Source: SIG480 sp045539475
Lineage (GTDB): Bacteria > Bacillota > Clostridia > Oscillospirales > JAAYXM01
Assembly: GCA_045539475.1 (NCBI GenBank)
Contig: JAZQFJ010000091.1
Location: forward strand, 1-64,000
Length of the DNA stretch: 64,000 nucleotides
Direction of reading: 5' to 3'
Shown here: positions 8,495 to 16,886 of the stretch, piece by piece
Layout: every line of letters starts with the position of its first letter
Position numbering within the stretch: the first letter of the stretch is position 1
The notes under the pieces: model-generated
The model's database searches: none
Seen by the model: the letters and a program-made list of their open reading frames with translations, nothing else
Told to the model about the DNA's origin: nothing
Made by a program: the position numbers and the translations under genes

Positions 8495-8863
8495 ATGGCA
8501 CGTATAGCCGGAGTTGACCTTCCGAGAGAAAAGAGAGTTGAGATCGGTCTCACCTACATTTTCGGTATCGGAAGAAAGCGTTCAAATCAGATACTGGCTG
8601 CGACAGGTGTAAATCCTGACACACGCGTCAAGGATCTTACTGAGGAAGACGAAGTAAAGCTTCGTGACTACATCGGCAAGACCTTCACTGTTGAGGGTGA
8701 CCTTCGCCGCGAATTGGCACTTGACATTAAGCGTCTTATTGAAATCGGTTCCTATCGTGGACTGAGACACAGAAAGGGCCTTCCGGTTCGCGGACAGCGC
8801 TCTAAGACAAATGCAAGAACACGCAAGGGTCCGAAGCGGACAATTGCAAACAAGAAGAAGTAA
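8495..8863 (+). CDS. rpsM: 30S ribosomal protein S13
   Basis: 30S head protein contacting P-site tRNA and forming bridges to the 50S subunit. 122 residues; ARIAGVDLPREKRVEIGLTY at the start and LRHRKGLPVRGQRSKTNART near the end. ATG is preceded by TTGGAGG. First gene of the alpha-operon portion. Confidence 0.98.
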   Translation: MARIAGVDLPREKRVEIGLTYIFGIGRKRSNQILAATGVNPDTRVKDLTEEDEVKLRDYIGKTFTVEGDLRRELALDIKRLIEIGSYRGLRHRKGLPVRGQRSKTNARTRKGPKRTIANKKK

Positions 8864-8878
8864 GGAGGGTATTGTTAA

Positions 8879-9283
8879 ATGGCTAGTCCCAAAACAGCAA
8901 AGAAGGGCGCTTCACGTAAGCGTCGCGAGCGTAAAAATATTGTAAATGGCGCGGCACATATCCGTTCCTCCTTCAATAACACAATGGTAACAATCACAGA
9001 CATAAACGGTAATGCACTTTCATGGGCATCCAGCGGCGGCATGGGCTTCCGCGGTTCCCGTAAGTCCACTCCGTTCGCAGCACAGGTTGCAGCAGAAACA
9101 GCTGCAAAGGCTGCTATGGAGCACGGTCTTAAGACTGTTGAAGTTTATGTCAAGGGTCCGGGCGCAGGCCGCGAGGCTGCAATCCGTGCGCTTCAGGCAG
9201 CAGGTCTTGAAGTTAACATGATTAAAGATGTTACTCCGATTCCGCACAACGGTTGCCGCCCCCCGAAGAGAAGAAGAGTTTAA
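8879..9283 (+). CDS. rpsK: 30S ribosomal protein S11
   Basis: Platform protein near the mRNA exit. 134 residues; AHIRSSFNNTMVTITDINGN and the C-terminal DVTPIPHNGCRPPKRRRV are diagnostic. It follows rpsM by 15 bases with AAGGAGG. Confidence 0.98.
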   Translation: MASPKTAKKGASRKRRERKNIVNGAAHIRSSFNNTMVTITDINGNALSWASSGGMGFRGSRKSTPFAAQVAAETAAKAAMEHGLKTVEVYVKGPGAGREAAIRALQAAGLEVNMIKDVTPIPHNGCRPPKRRRV

Positions 9284-9305
9284 TTGAGATAGGAGGAAAT
9301 ACAAA

Positions 9306-9905
9306 ATGGCTAAGAACACACAGCCTATCGCAAAGCGTTGTAAGACCCTCGGCGTCTCTCCCGCAGCTATGGGTTACGCAAAGAAAGACACCAACCGTAA
9401 CCCGGGCGGTCAGATGAGAAGAAAGAAGAGCGAATACGCACTTCAGCTTAACGAGAAGCAGAAGGTTAAGTTCGTATACGGTATCCTTGAGAAGCAGTTC
9501 CGCTCATACTTTGAGAAGGCTATTGCTATGCAGGGTAAGACCGGTGAGAACCTCCTCGTTCTTGTTGAGCGCCGTCTCGATAACGTTGTTTACAGAGCAG
9601 GCTTTGCTATGACACGCCGTGAGGCAAGACAGCTTGTTTCTCACGCACATTTCACTGTCAATGGCAAGAAGGTCAATATTCCTTCTTACCTCGTAAAGCC
9701 GGGTGATGTTATCGCAATCAGCGAGAAGAGTATGGCTCTTACAAAGTTCAAGGCAGTTCTTGAAGCAAACGCATTGCTTCCGGTTGTAAGCTGGATGGAT
9801 GTCGATAAGACAAAGGGCCAGGCTACAATTATGGCTATGCCGGTAAGAGACGAAATCGACTTTGAGATTCAGGAGAACCTCATCGTTGAGTTGTACTCTA
9901 AGTAA
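9306..9905 (+). CDS. rpsD: 30S ribosomal protein S4
   Basis: Primary 16S rRNA-binding protein and accuracy determinant. 199 residues with an S4 RNA-binding domain in the middle (RRLDNVVYRAGFAMTRREAR). The N-terminus has only one cysteine, so this is the zinc-free form. rpsD inside the alpha operon fits Clostridia; in Bacillus it lies elsewhere. The 76-base gap to rpoA contains two short hairpins (about 9920-9933 and 9940-9960). Confidence 0.98.
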   Translation: MAKNTQPIAKRCKTLGVSPAAMGYAKKDTNRNPGGQMRRKKSEYALQLNEKQKVKFVYGILEKQFRSYFEKAIAMQGKTGENLLVLVERRLDNVVYRAGFAMTRREARQLVSHAHFTVNGKKVNIPSYLVKPGDVIAISEKSMALTKFKAVLEANALLPVVSWMDVDKTKGQATIMAMPVRDEIDFEIQENLIVELYSK

Positions 9906-9981
9906 GATTTCGCATAACCCTCGAGGCTACGAGTGTATTATCGCGCGGCTACGATTGCCGCACTAAAGGAGGGTATAAACA

Positions 9982-10932
9982 ATGATGATAGAAATAGAAA
10001 AGCCACGCATTGATTGTATTGACATGGTTGAGGACGGTTCCTACGGTAAGTTTATCGTAGAGCCGCTGGAGCGCGGTTACGGCACAACGCTTGGTAACTC
10101 ACTCCGTCGTGTTTTGCTTTCATCGCTTCCGGGTATCGCGGTTACTTCCATAAAAATCGCAGGGATTTCGCATGAATTTTCGACAATCCCCGGCGTTAAG
10201 GAAGACGTTACGGAAATCGTTCTGAATGTCAAGAAAATTGTGGCTAAGCTTCACACTGTGGAGCCGCAGACCGTTTCAATCGACGTTTCCGAAGAGGGCG
10301 AGGTTTGCGCCGGGGACATCAAGTCGACCGGTGAGGTTGAGATTCTCAATCCTGACCTTCACATCGCAACTCTCGGTCCGAACGCTACATTCTCTATGGA
10401 GCTTACATTTTCTCACGGACGTGGATACGTCTCGGCAGAACGCAACAAGCAGGCTCAGTCTGCAATCGGCGTTTTACCGATTGACTCCATCTACACTCCG
10501 GTACACAAGGTAAACTACCATGTTGAGAATACGCGTGTCGGAAATATGACGGACTACGACAAGCTCACGATTGAGATATGGACAAACAAGACCATTTCCG
10601 CACGTGATGCTGTTTCCTACAGTGCTAAGATATTAAACGACCATCTCTCGCTCTTTATTGACCTTTCTGAGGAAATCAGCAACGCTTCTATCGTTGTTGA
10701 GAAGCCGGAAAATCAGCATGATAAGATGCTTGAGATGACGATTGAAGAGCTTGATCTCTCCGTCCGCTCCTTTAACTGCTTAAAGCGTGCGGGTATTAAC
10801 ACGGTTGAAGATCTTATCAGTAAGACTCAGGATGACATGATGAAGGTTCGTAACCTCGGTCATAAGTCTCTTGAGGAAGTTATCAACAAACTTGATACTA
10901 TGGGGCTCGCACTTGCAAGCGAGGAGAACTAA
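9982..10932 (+). CDS. rpoA: RNA polymerase alpha subunit
   Basis: Scaffold of core RNA polymerase. 316 residues: N-terminal dimerisation/assembly domain (LERGYGTTLGNSLRRVLLSS at about 29-48), linker, and alpha-CTD (about 245-316; LSVRSFNCLKRAGINTVEDL) with the helix-hairpin-helix that contacts UP elements and activators. Two consecutive ATG codons (9982, 9985) follow AAAGGAGGG; either may be used. Confidence 0.98.
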   Translation: MMIEIEKPRIDCIDMVEDGSYGKFIVEPLERGYGTTLGNSLRRVLLSSLPGIAVTSIKIAGISHEFSTIPGVKEDVTEIVLNVKKIVAKLHTVEPQTVSIDVSEEGEVCAGDIKSTGEVEILNPDLHIATLGPNATFSMELTFSHGRGYVSAERNKQAQSAIGVLPIDSIYTPVHKVNYHVENTRVGNMTDYDKLTIEIWTNKTISARDAVSYSAKILNDHLSLFIDLSEEISNASIVVEKPENQHDKMLEMTIEELDLSVRSFNCLKRAGINTVEDLISKTQDDMMKVRNLGHKSLEEVINKLDTMGLALASEEN

Positions 10933-10975
10933 ATCTCCCGCTTGCCCCTGAGCCATTATAAAAGGAGGTATTACA

Positions 10976-11317
10976 ATGCCCGGAACACGTAAGCTTGGAC
11001 GTACCACTGATGCCCGTATGGCAATGCTTCGCGCAATGGTTACGTATTTGCTTGAAAACGGAAAAATTGAAACCACGCTCATGCGTGCTAAAGAAGTTCG
11101 TCCGCTCACCGAGAAGATGATCACTCTCGGAAAGACAAACACGCTTCACAATAAGCGTCAGGCACTTGCCTTCATCACGAAGGAAGATGTTGTTAAGAAG
11201 CTCTTCGACGAGATTTCGCCGAAGTATGCAAATCGCAACGGCGGTTACTGCCGCATCACAAAGCTCGGCCCGCGCCGCGGTGACTGTGCTGAGATGGCAA
11301 TAATCGAGCTTATCTAA
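10976..11317 (+). CDS. rplQ: 50S ribosomal protein L17
   Basis: 23S rRNA-binding protein near the tunnel exit. 113 residues, the short bacterial form: RKLGRTTDARMAMLRAMVTY at the start and GGYCRITKLGPRRGDCAEMA at the end. It is the last gene of the ribosomal block and is followed by a strong intrinsic terminator. Confidence 0.98.
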   Translation: MPGTRKLGRTTDARMAMLRAMVTYLLENGKIETTLMRAKEVRPLTEKMITLGKTNTLHNKRQALAFITKEDVVKKLFDEISPKYANRNGGYCRITKLGPRRGDCAEMAIIELI

Positions 11318-11327
11318 CATCAGTAAC

Positions 11328-11375
11328 GCAAAAGGATTACCTCAGAGTTTCAAGCCTCTGAAGTAATCCTTTTTT
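11328..11375 (+). terminator. Intrinsic terminator of the ribosomal operon
   Basis: A 17-bp stem (arms 11331-11347 and 11355-11372 region, one mismatch, loop TTTCAAG) followed by a run of Ts (11369-11375). It lies 14 bases after the rplQ stop and closes the ribosomal transcription unit. Confidence 0.93.
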
Positions 11376-11386
11376 CGTTGATTTAC

Positions 11387-11415
11387 TTGAAATTACTACA
11401 AAAATGTTATATAAT
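11387..11415 (+). promoter_or_regulatory. Sigma-A promoter of the DUF262 cassette
   Basis: TTGAAA (11387-11392), 17-base spacer, TATAAT (11410-11415). It sits between the rplQ terminator and the DUF262 gene, so the cassette is transcribed on its own rather than by read-through. Confidence 0.8.
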
Positions 11416-11460
11416 ATTCTTAAATTGAGAAAGCCGTATTGAGTCAGGAGGCTTTGTGTT

Positions 11461-12690
11461 ATGGATAAAGACTTAGGTTATCAGGAAAACGGCATAACAA
11501 ATACATTTGAAGCGTATAATAATTCCGAAGAAGAGGTAAAATTGGATGGCGAGGACGGACAATTAGATACCTCTGCTCACTTTGTTGATGAGAGGATATA
11601 TCCAATGAAATCTATAAAAGTAGAGCGTGGATTTTATACGTCTTATGAACTGAAAAGAAAGTATGATAAAAAGCCGTCTTTGGTGATATTGGATAGTGAT
11701 TTTCAACGCGAGAGCGTGTGGGGAATTCAGCAAAAGCGTGAACTTATCGAAAGTATACTTATGGGGTTACCGCTTCCTATATTCTATTTCAATCAGGATA
11801 AGAAGGGGCGGTTGGTTGTCATTGACGGAAGGCAGCGGCTGAACGCTATCTTTTCTTTTATGGACAATGGTTTTGCATTGGATAAATTAAAAATCCTCGA
11901 TGAATTCAACAAGAAGAAGTTCGAAGATCTGGATCCTGTTTATCAATCTAAAATCGAAGATTATCAGCTTATGGCGCATGTAATACAGCCGATGACTCCG
12001 GATAGAGTAAAGTTTGATATATTTGATCGGGTAAACAGAGCGGGTACGAAGTTGAATAAGCAAGAAATTCGAAATGCTCTTTATCAGGGAAAGGCTACTG
12101 TTTTGTTGAATGAGTTGAGCAAAACCGATGAATTTAACGAAGCTACAGAAAACTATTTTTTAAAGGACAAGCGCATGAAAAACCGTTATTTGCTTATCCG
12201 GTTTATTGCGTTTTATTTGTATTACAACAATCAGCTTTATAAAAATAACAACGTTGCAGACGGACTCTATCAGTATTCAAGCGATATAGATGATTTCTTG
12301 GGTTTGGCAATGGATTATCTTAATTCAGTTCCGGAAGAAACAATCAATGAAATAAAAAGAATTACATTGGATGCACTTAGAAAGATTTCATTTTATTTGG
12401 GGGAAAATGCGTTCAGGTTAATTGATATCAATCCCGACGGAAGTATGAAACGATATCCTATTAACATAAATATTTTTGAAACACTGATGTTGGCAATGAC
12501 GTTTTTACCGTCAGAGAGGCATGAACTTATCCCGATAATAAGAAATAAAGTCAATGACTTAAAAAATGACTCATCCTTTAGAAACAGTCTGAACAATCAT
12601 CGCGACAGTGACATAAAGGTTGGCGACAGATATCTTATGATAAAACGGTTGATAGGAGAAATAGCAAATGATAAAGCATATATCGACTAA
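11461..12690 (+). CDS. DUF262-domain protein (ParB/GmrS-like fold), putative defence component
   Basis: 409 residues. Residues about 60-210 form a DUF262 domain: SDFQRESVWGIQQKRELIES, then LPLPIFYF and the hallmark DGRQRL at 122-127, related to the nucleotide-handling N-terminal half of GmrSD type IV restriction enzymes and to ParB. No DUF1524/HNH nuclease half is present; the C-terminal 200 residues are helical and unrecognised. ATG follows TCAGGAGG. The gene overlaps the downstream ATPase by 23 bases, suggesting coupled synthesis. Base use is clearly AT-richer than the ribosomal genes, consistent with transfer. A role in phage defence is inferred from the family and the neighbour. Confidence 0.85.
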   Translation: MDKDLGYQENGITNTFEAYNNSEEEVKLDGEDGQLDTSAHFVDERIYPMKSIKVERGFYTSYELKRKYDKKPSLVILDSDFQRESVWGIQQKRELIESILMGLPLPIFYFNQDKKGRLVVIDGRQRLNAIFSFMDNGFALDKLKILDEFNKKKFEDLDPVYQSKIEDYQLMAHVIQPMTPDRVKFDIFDRVNRAGTKLNKQEIRNALYQGKATVLLNELSKTDEFNEATENYFLKDKRMKNRYLLIRFIAFYLYYNNQLYKNNNVADGLYQYSSDIDDFLGLAMDYLNSVPEETINEIKRITLDALRKISFYLGENAFRLIDINPDGSMKRYPININIFETLMLAMTFLPSERHELIPIIRNKVNDLKNDSSFRNSLNNHRDSDIKVGDRYLMIKRLIGEIANDKAYID

Positions 12691-13714
12691 AGGATTAAAA
12701 AGTCTTTCAAGTCTGGATTTTTCGTGCAAAAATCTGAATTTGATTACAGGAACCAATTCATCCGGAAAATCGACATTCATTCAAAGTATATTGTTGGCAA
12801 AACAAAACCAATTGCCTAATGTGGGATTGAATGGGGAATTGGCAAGTTTTGGGGAGTTTAAAGATGCGAAGAACTTCAATGTCGCAGAAAAAGAGATAAG
12901 TGTCAGCATTACTTTTTCATCTGATGATACTTATAATTTGGTAATAGATGAGGATGGGATTAAAAATAACGATTTTTCTTTGGTTACAAAAAGCATAATA
13001 AGTCAGATGGAAAACCGTTTTAATGTTGATTATTTGTCTTGTGACCGTATTGGTGCCGAAGATATATATAAAAAGAACTATTCTGTCGCTACAGACATTG
13101 GTGTTAACGGAGAATATGCTATATACTCATTAGATAAATATAAAGATAAGCCTTTGGAGGAAGAGTTAATTGCAGACAAAAGCTCTTATACACTAAACTC
13201 ACAGGTGAATTATTGGCTTGATTATATTTTAGGTGCAACAATAACCACGGAAGATGTTATTGGAACAGACTTCGTGAAATGTTTTTATTCCACTTCGTCC
13301 GGAAGGTTTATCAGACCGAAAAATATGGGCGCAGGATTCAGTTATCTTATCAGTGTGATTATAATGTGCCTGTTAAGCGAAAAAAAGGACATTGTAATTA
13401 TTGAAAATCCGGAGATACACTTACATCCACAGGCCCAGTCTAAGGTTTGCGAGTTTTTGTATTTTATTGCAAAGACGGGACGGCAGTTGTTTGTTGAGAC
13501 ACATAGCGACCATATTTTCAATGGGGTCAGAGCAGGCATTGCAACCGGAAATATGGATGCAAACGATATTTCTGTAAACTTTTTTTCTCTTACCATGGAT
13601 GGTTGTACTAAAAACACAGTTGTAGAATTCGGTAAGCGAGGAAGAATATTAAACTATACAGAGGGATTGTTTGATCAGTTCGACACTGATTTGAATAGAA
13701 TGTTGAACATATAG
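12668..13714 (+). CDS. OLD-like AAA ATPase (DUF3696-type)
   Basis: 348 residues of the ABC/SMC/OLD class ATPases. Walker A is GTNSSGKST at 28-36; Walker B with the OLD-type continuation is IIENPEIHLHPQAQS at about 244-258, followed by ETHSDHIFNGVR near 277, the switch-like histidine segment of OLD and AbiEii-like ATPases. There is no TOPRIM nuclease domain. The C-terminal layout fits DUF3696-type ATPases, which I know as frequent neighbours of DUF262 proteins. ATG 12668 has GGAGA 8 bases upstream inside the DUF262 gene. Likely the energy-using or sensing subunit of a three-protein complex (inference). Confidence 0.85.
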   Translation: MIKHISTKGLKSLSSLDFSCKNLNLITGTNSSGKSTFIQSILLAKQNQLPNVGLNGELASFGEFKDAKNFNVAEKEISVSITFSSDDTYNLVIDEDGIKNNDFSLVTKSIISQMENRFNVDYLSCDRIGAEDIYKKNYSVATDIGVNGEYAIYSLDKYKDKPLEEELIADKSSYTLNSQVNYWLDYILGATITTEDVIGTDFVKCFYSTSSGRFIRPKNMGAGFSYLISVIIMCLLSEKKDIVIIENPEIHLHPQAQSKVCEFLYFIAKTGRQLFVETHSDHIFNGVRAGIATGNMDANDISVNFFSLTMDGCTKNTVVEFGKRGRILNYTEGLFDQFDTDLNRMLNI

Positions 13715-13723
13715 GGAATTGTT

Positions 13724-14629
13724 ATGGAAGTAGTATTTAATGATTATTCTTTGGATTCTCAGTTTGGTAGTAGCGATGCCTTTGCCGATTCGCTAACCGA
13801 GTATACGTTGCCGCTATTGGAAATTTTAAAAGAAGGCGGTTCGCTGATTTTAAAAAAGTTTCAGTCGTATGACTTGCGCGTTACTCAGGAGATGACACTT
13901 AATGATTTTTTGACATCCAATCAGTTTATGGGCTATTCGGAATCTCAAAAATTAAGATCATTGATTGTCGGTCTCATGCATGAACCTTACTGGGAAGAAA
14001 ACCCCAAAAGTGATCCTTCTGCTACATATATGACGGATTATACGGGGATATTTAGCGGAGAAAATCCAAACTGTTTTTCAGAGGCTTATGAGCGGGAACG
14101 AATGTTATTGTCCGTTGAGCATGATGATTTCAAAAACGAGTCAATATCTGTCAAAAAGAATGATGAACTTGCGAATATTAGTAATTTTTACAACAAACAG
14201 AGCTCGCTCGTTGCCCTTTTCCGACGGAATCATATTTCCTTTTCGGAGTTTTTGTTTCATTTAAGTGATGGGATTAAAGTATCGTTTTTTAAGTCGGGTG
14301 GTGAGGCTTATATTGATAAAGAGTTTAAAAGCCTTCAATTGTCCGGCAACGATGTATTTAAGATTATTGAGTATTACAAACGGTGGTTGATTGGAATCAG
14401 GACAGGAGCGATGATGGCGCATCTTACGGATTCGATTCATCACAGGGGATGTACTTATAGCGAGCTTCGTGTTACTTTGGATGACAAAAGGGAATTCCGG
14501 CTGTTTTATAAGCAGTTTGGTTCACAATATGTGTTTTTCAATATGCTGTTAAAAGATACTCCGGAAACACCGGAGCAAACAAAAGATAAAACATATTCTT
14601 TGATTAAAGTATTTGAAACATTAAATTAG
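13724..14629 (+). CDS. Unrecognised third protein of the DUF262/ATPase cassette
   Basis: 301 residues, soluble, acidic and aromatic, with no signal peptide, membrane segment or motif I recognise. It starts 9 bases after the ATPase stop (TAGGGAATTGTT then ATG) and ends just before the cassette terminator, so it belongs to the same unit. A segment near residues 215-250 (YYKRWLIGIRTGAMMAHLTD, then SIHHRGCTYSELRV) is the best candidate for a conserved core, including two adjacent histidines. Its partner context suggests effector or specificity subunit, but no function can be assigned from sequence alone. Confidence 0.6.
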   Translation: MEVVFNDYSLDSQFGSSDAFADSLTEYTLPLLEILKEGGSLILKKFQSYDLRVTQEMTLNDFLTSNQFMGYSESQKLRSLIVGLMHEPYWEENPKSDPSATYMTDYTGIFSGENPNCFSEAYERERMLLSVEHDDFKNESISVKKNDELANISNFYNKQSSLVALFRRNHISFSEFLFHLSDGIKVSFFKSGGEAYIDKEFKSLQLSGNDVFKIIEYYKRWLIGIRTGAMMAHLTDSIHHRGCTYSELRVTLDDKREFRLFYKQFGSQYVFFNMLLKDTPETPEQTKDKTYSLIKVFETLN

Positions 14630-14684
14630 ATTTATAAAATTATAAAGCTGTCTTTGCGTAATTTGCAGAGGTAGCTTTCATTAG

Positions 14685-14717
14685 AAATGACGCATCGGAG
14701 AACGATGCGTCATTTTT
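14685..14717 (+). terminator. Intrinsic terminator closing the defence-like cassette
   Basis: Perfect 13-bp stem (14685-14697 with 14703-14715), 5-base loop GAGAA, followed by Ts. It lies 56 bases past the third gene. Confidence 0.9.
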
Positions 14718-14914
14718 ATACATGTACAAGCAGGTCTTTGCGGGATTATAATTGTATTAGATAAATCTATTACAAGGAGAGCTTAAGTCTGAATAAATTC
14801 AGACAGGTAAAAGTTAAGAGGTAATAGCGAAGAGATAAGGTGCAAAATGCAGAGCATTTTGATTTTATTATATATTGTTTGTGCCTCGAATGAAGTGAAA
14901 GGAATGGTTACAAA

Positions 14915-15838
14915 ATGGCAAAATTTGATATCAAGGATATAAAGGGCGTTATTCCTGCAACGCTCACGTGCTTTGATGAAAATGAGAAGGTTGATGAGAA
15001 ACGCACCCGTGAACTTATTGAGTTTCTTGTAAACTCGGGAGTGAACGGACTTTACATAACGGGCAGCACGGGAATGTGCTTCACAATGACGACTGAACAG
15101 AGAAAAAAGTCTACAGAAATTGTTATTGATCAGGTTGCGGGAAGAGTTCCGGTAATCGTACATATCGGTGACATAGGCACAGCAAAGAGCATAGAGCTTG
15201 CCCGCCACGCTGAAAGCGTAGGTGCGGATGCAATATCCTCAGTTCCGCCGTTCTATTGGGGGTTTTCTCCTGATGCTATTTACAATTACTATAAAGACAT
15301 CGCAGAAAGCGTAAATATCCCTATGGTGGTTTATAACATTGCGCTTGCGGGGCTTATGGACAGAACGCTTGTGCGGAAAATTGCAGACATTCCAAATGTC
15401 AAAGGGCTTAAATATACAGCGCGTTCGCACGACGAGATGGGGTCGATAAAGCGTGAGCTTGGAGCGGACTTTATGATTTACTCCGGCTGTGATGAAATGG
15501 CGTTCTCCGGATTCTCATTCGGCGCAGACGGTATCATCGGCTCGTTCTACAACTGCATTCCGGAGCTGTATATGAAGATATACAATGCTTATAAGGACGG
15601 CGATATAAAGGCCGGTATGGAATATCAGGCAATTGCAGATGAGTTTATCTTTGCCGCTCTTAAGTATAACGGCATTTCAAGTATCTATGACCTTATGAGA
15701 ATGCGCGGAATTGATGCAGGAGAAGCAATACGTCCGTTTATAAGAAATTCACCGCAGAACATAGAAAGCTTAAAGCAGGAGCTTTCGAAAATTCGCGATG
15801 AATTAAAAACACACGAGCTTGATATATTCGTAATATAG
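14915..15838 (+). CDS. DHDPS/N-acetylneuraminate lyase family aldolase
   Basis: 307-residue class I aldolase of the DapA/NanA superfamily, a (beta/alpha)8 barrel. Lys166 (GLKYTAR) is the Schiff-base lysine and Tyr140 (VVYNIA) the catalytic tyrosine, almost the spacing of E. coli NanA (Tyr137/Lys165). The carboxylate-binding loop reads ITGSTGMCFTM. A YhcH-family gene and an AraC regulator close by favour sialic acid (Neu5Ac to ManNAc + pyruvate) or a related keto-acid sugar over lysine synthesis, but the exact substrate is not proven. Upstream (14718-14914) lie a perfect GTCTGAAT palindrome at about 14787-14804 and a CAAAATGC/GCATTTTG hairpin near 14841. Confidence 0.8.
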   Translation: MAKFDIKDIKGVIPATLTCFDENEKVDEKRTRELIEFLVNSGVNGLYITGSTGMCFTMTTEQRKKSTEIVIDQVAGRVPVIVHIGDIGTAKSIELARHAESVGADAISSVPPFYWGFSPDAIYNYYKDIAESVNIPMVVYNIALAGLMDRTLVRKIADIPNVKGLKYTARSHDEMGSIKRELGADFMIYSGCDEMAFSGFSFGADGIIGSFYNCIPELYMKIYNAYKDGDIKAGMEYQAIADEFIFAALKYNGISSIYDLMRMRGIDAGEAIRPFIRNSPQNIESLKQELSKIRDELKTHELDIFVI

Positions 15839-16693
15839 TCAAGCCTGCAGGGAGTCTTTAAACGTTTGAGGATTAACTCCCTCATAGCGCAGAAAGGCGT
15901 TATAGAAGCCCTTGTATGAGTTATACCCCGAAAGATAAGCTATCTCATCGAGAGAGTGCGCGCTGGATATAATAAGCGATTTTGCGTGTTCTATTCTGTG
16001 CTTCTGAAGAAGTGAAGAAAAGCTGCCGTTCATCTTGTCGGCTAAAAAACGCGCTACCTGACGCTTACTGAGAAAAAGCATTTCCGCAAGCTCGTCAAGC
16101 GTTGCCGTGGAGAGGTTGTTTACAAAATATGAAAAGATTTTGTCCTTCCGCGCCTCGTCGGAAAGCTTCGGATTAAGCGGTTGTACGCCGGCGTGAGCGG
16201 CAATGTCGCTGACCACGGGAGAAAGCTTTTCAATAAGCTCTATGTATATCAGCGTTAAAAGCGCACTCGCATAATCATTGGAAATGCTTTCGTTTGGTGT
16301 GTTGCAAAGATATTCTGCGAGAATATCAAGAAGTATTTTTATTCTTCCTTCTGCCGGAAATTCCGTAAAGGCAGGTGCAATATCCGATAAGTCCGGAGTA
16401 TCGCCGGAAAGCTCATCCTGAGGATTTATCAGAAGACTGGTGCGCGTAAGATTGGCTGAGACATTGGTTGTTTTGTGAAAGTTTCCTTTTGTCACGAGGT
16501 AACAGTTTCCGCTGCGCATAGGATGAGTGTTGCCTTCTATCAGGATAGAGGCCTCTCCATCCTTCATATAATGAAATTCATGGCCTGAGTGGGTGTGTGA
16601 TTGGGAAGTAAAATTGCGCTGTGCGTCGGTAAACAAAAGAATATTATAAACCCTGTTTTTAACTGTAATGTCAAATATGTATTGAGGCCCCAT
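15839..16693 (-). CDS. AraC-family transcriptional regulator
   Basis: 284 residues: N-terminal cupin-like sensor domain (HTHSGHEFHYMKDGEASILI, about 33-52) and C-terminal double helix-turn-helix (about 185-284; LDELAEMLFLSKRQVARFLA and LDEIAYLSGYNSYKGFYNAF). It is convergent with the aldolase gene, their stop codons touching (15836-15841), and divergent from the YhcH gene. It is therefore the probable sugar-responsive regulator of this cluster, acting at the intergenic region 16694-16799. Confidence 0.88.
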   Translation of the reverse strand: MGPQYIFDITVKNRVYNILLFTDAQRNFTSQSHTHSGHEFHYMKDGEASILIEGNTHPMRSGNCYLVTKGNFHKTTNVSANLTRTSLLINPQDELSGDTPDLSDIAPAFTEFPAEGRIKILLDILAEYLCNTPNESISNDYASALLTLIYIELIEKLSPVVSDIAAHAGVQPLNPKLSDEARKDKIFSYFVNNLSTATLDELAEMLFLSKRQVARFLADKMNGSFSSLLQKHRIEHAKSLIISSAHSLDEIAYLSGYNSYKGFYNAFLRYEGVNPQTFKDSLQA

Positions 16694-16778
16694 AAATTAC
16701 CGGCTCCTTTCGTGCGTTAATGACATTTAAAAAATAATGATGTCTTTTTAGTACATGTCCAATCTTGTCTGATTTGAT

Positions 16779-16854
16779 TATAATATAATTGAGAGAAAAT
16801 TGCAAGAAAAATTTAAAGGGGATATCCCCTTCATTGTGAAGTTTTACTTCGCAA
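16779..16854 (+). promoter_or_regulatory. Putative promoter and hairpin leader of the YhcH gene
   Basis: Two overlapping TATAAT boxes (16779-16784, 16784-16789) are followed by a perfect 16-base palindrome (16816-16831, AAGGGGATATCCCCTT) and an 8-bp hairpin (16834-16841 with 16847-16854). These lie between promoter and TTG start 16887. They could be regulator sites or leader RNA hairpins. The -35 is poorly matched, in keeping with AraC-dependent activation. Confidence 0.45.
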
Positions 16855-16886
16855 TAAGCAAAACTAAAAGCAAAGAAGGTGAATCG

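Noticed and set aside
16800..16886. Longer N-terminus for the YhcH-family gene from TTG 16800
   Set aside because: The extension has no ribosome-binding site, crosses two hairpins and is absent from the family pattern; TTG 16887 has a good box.
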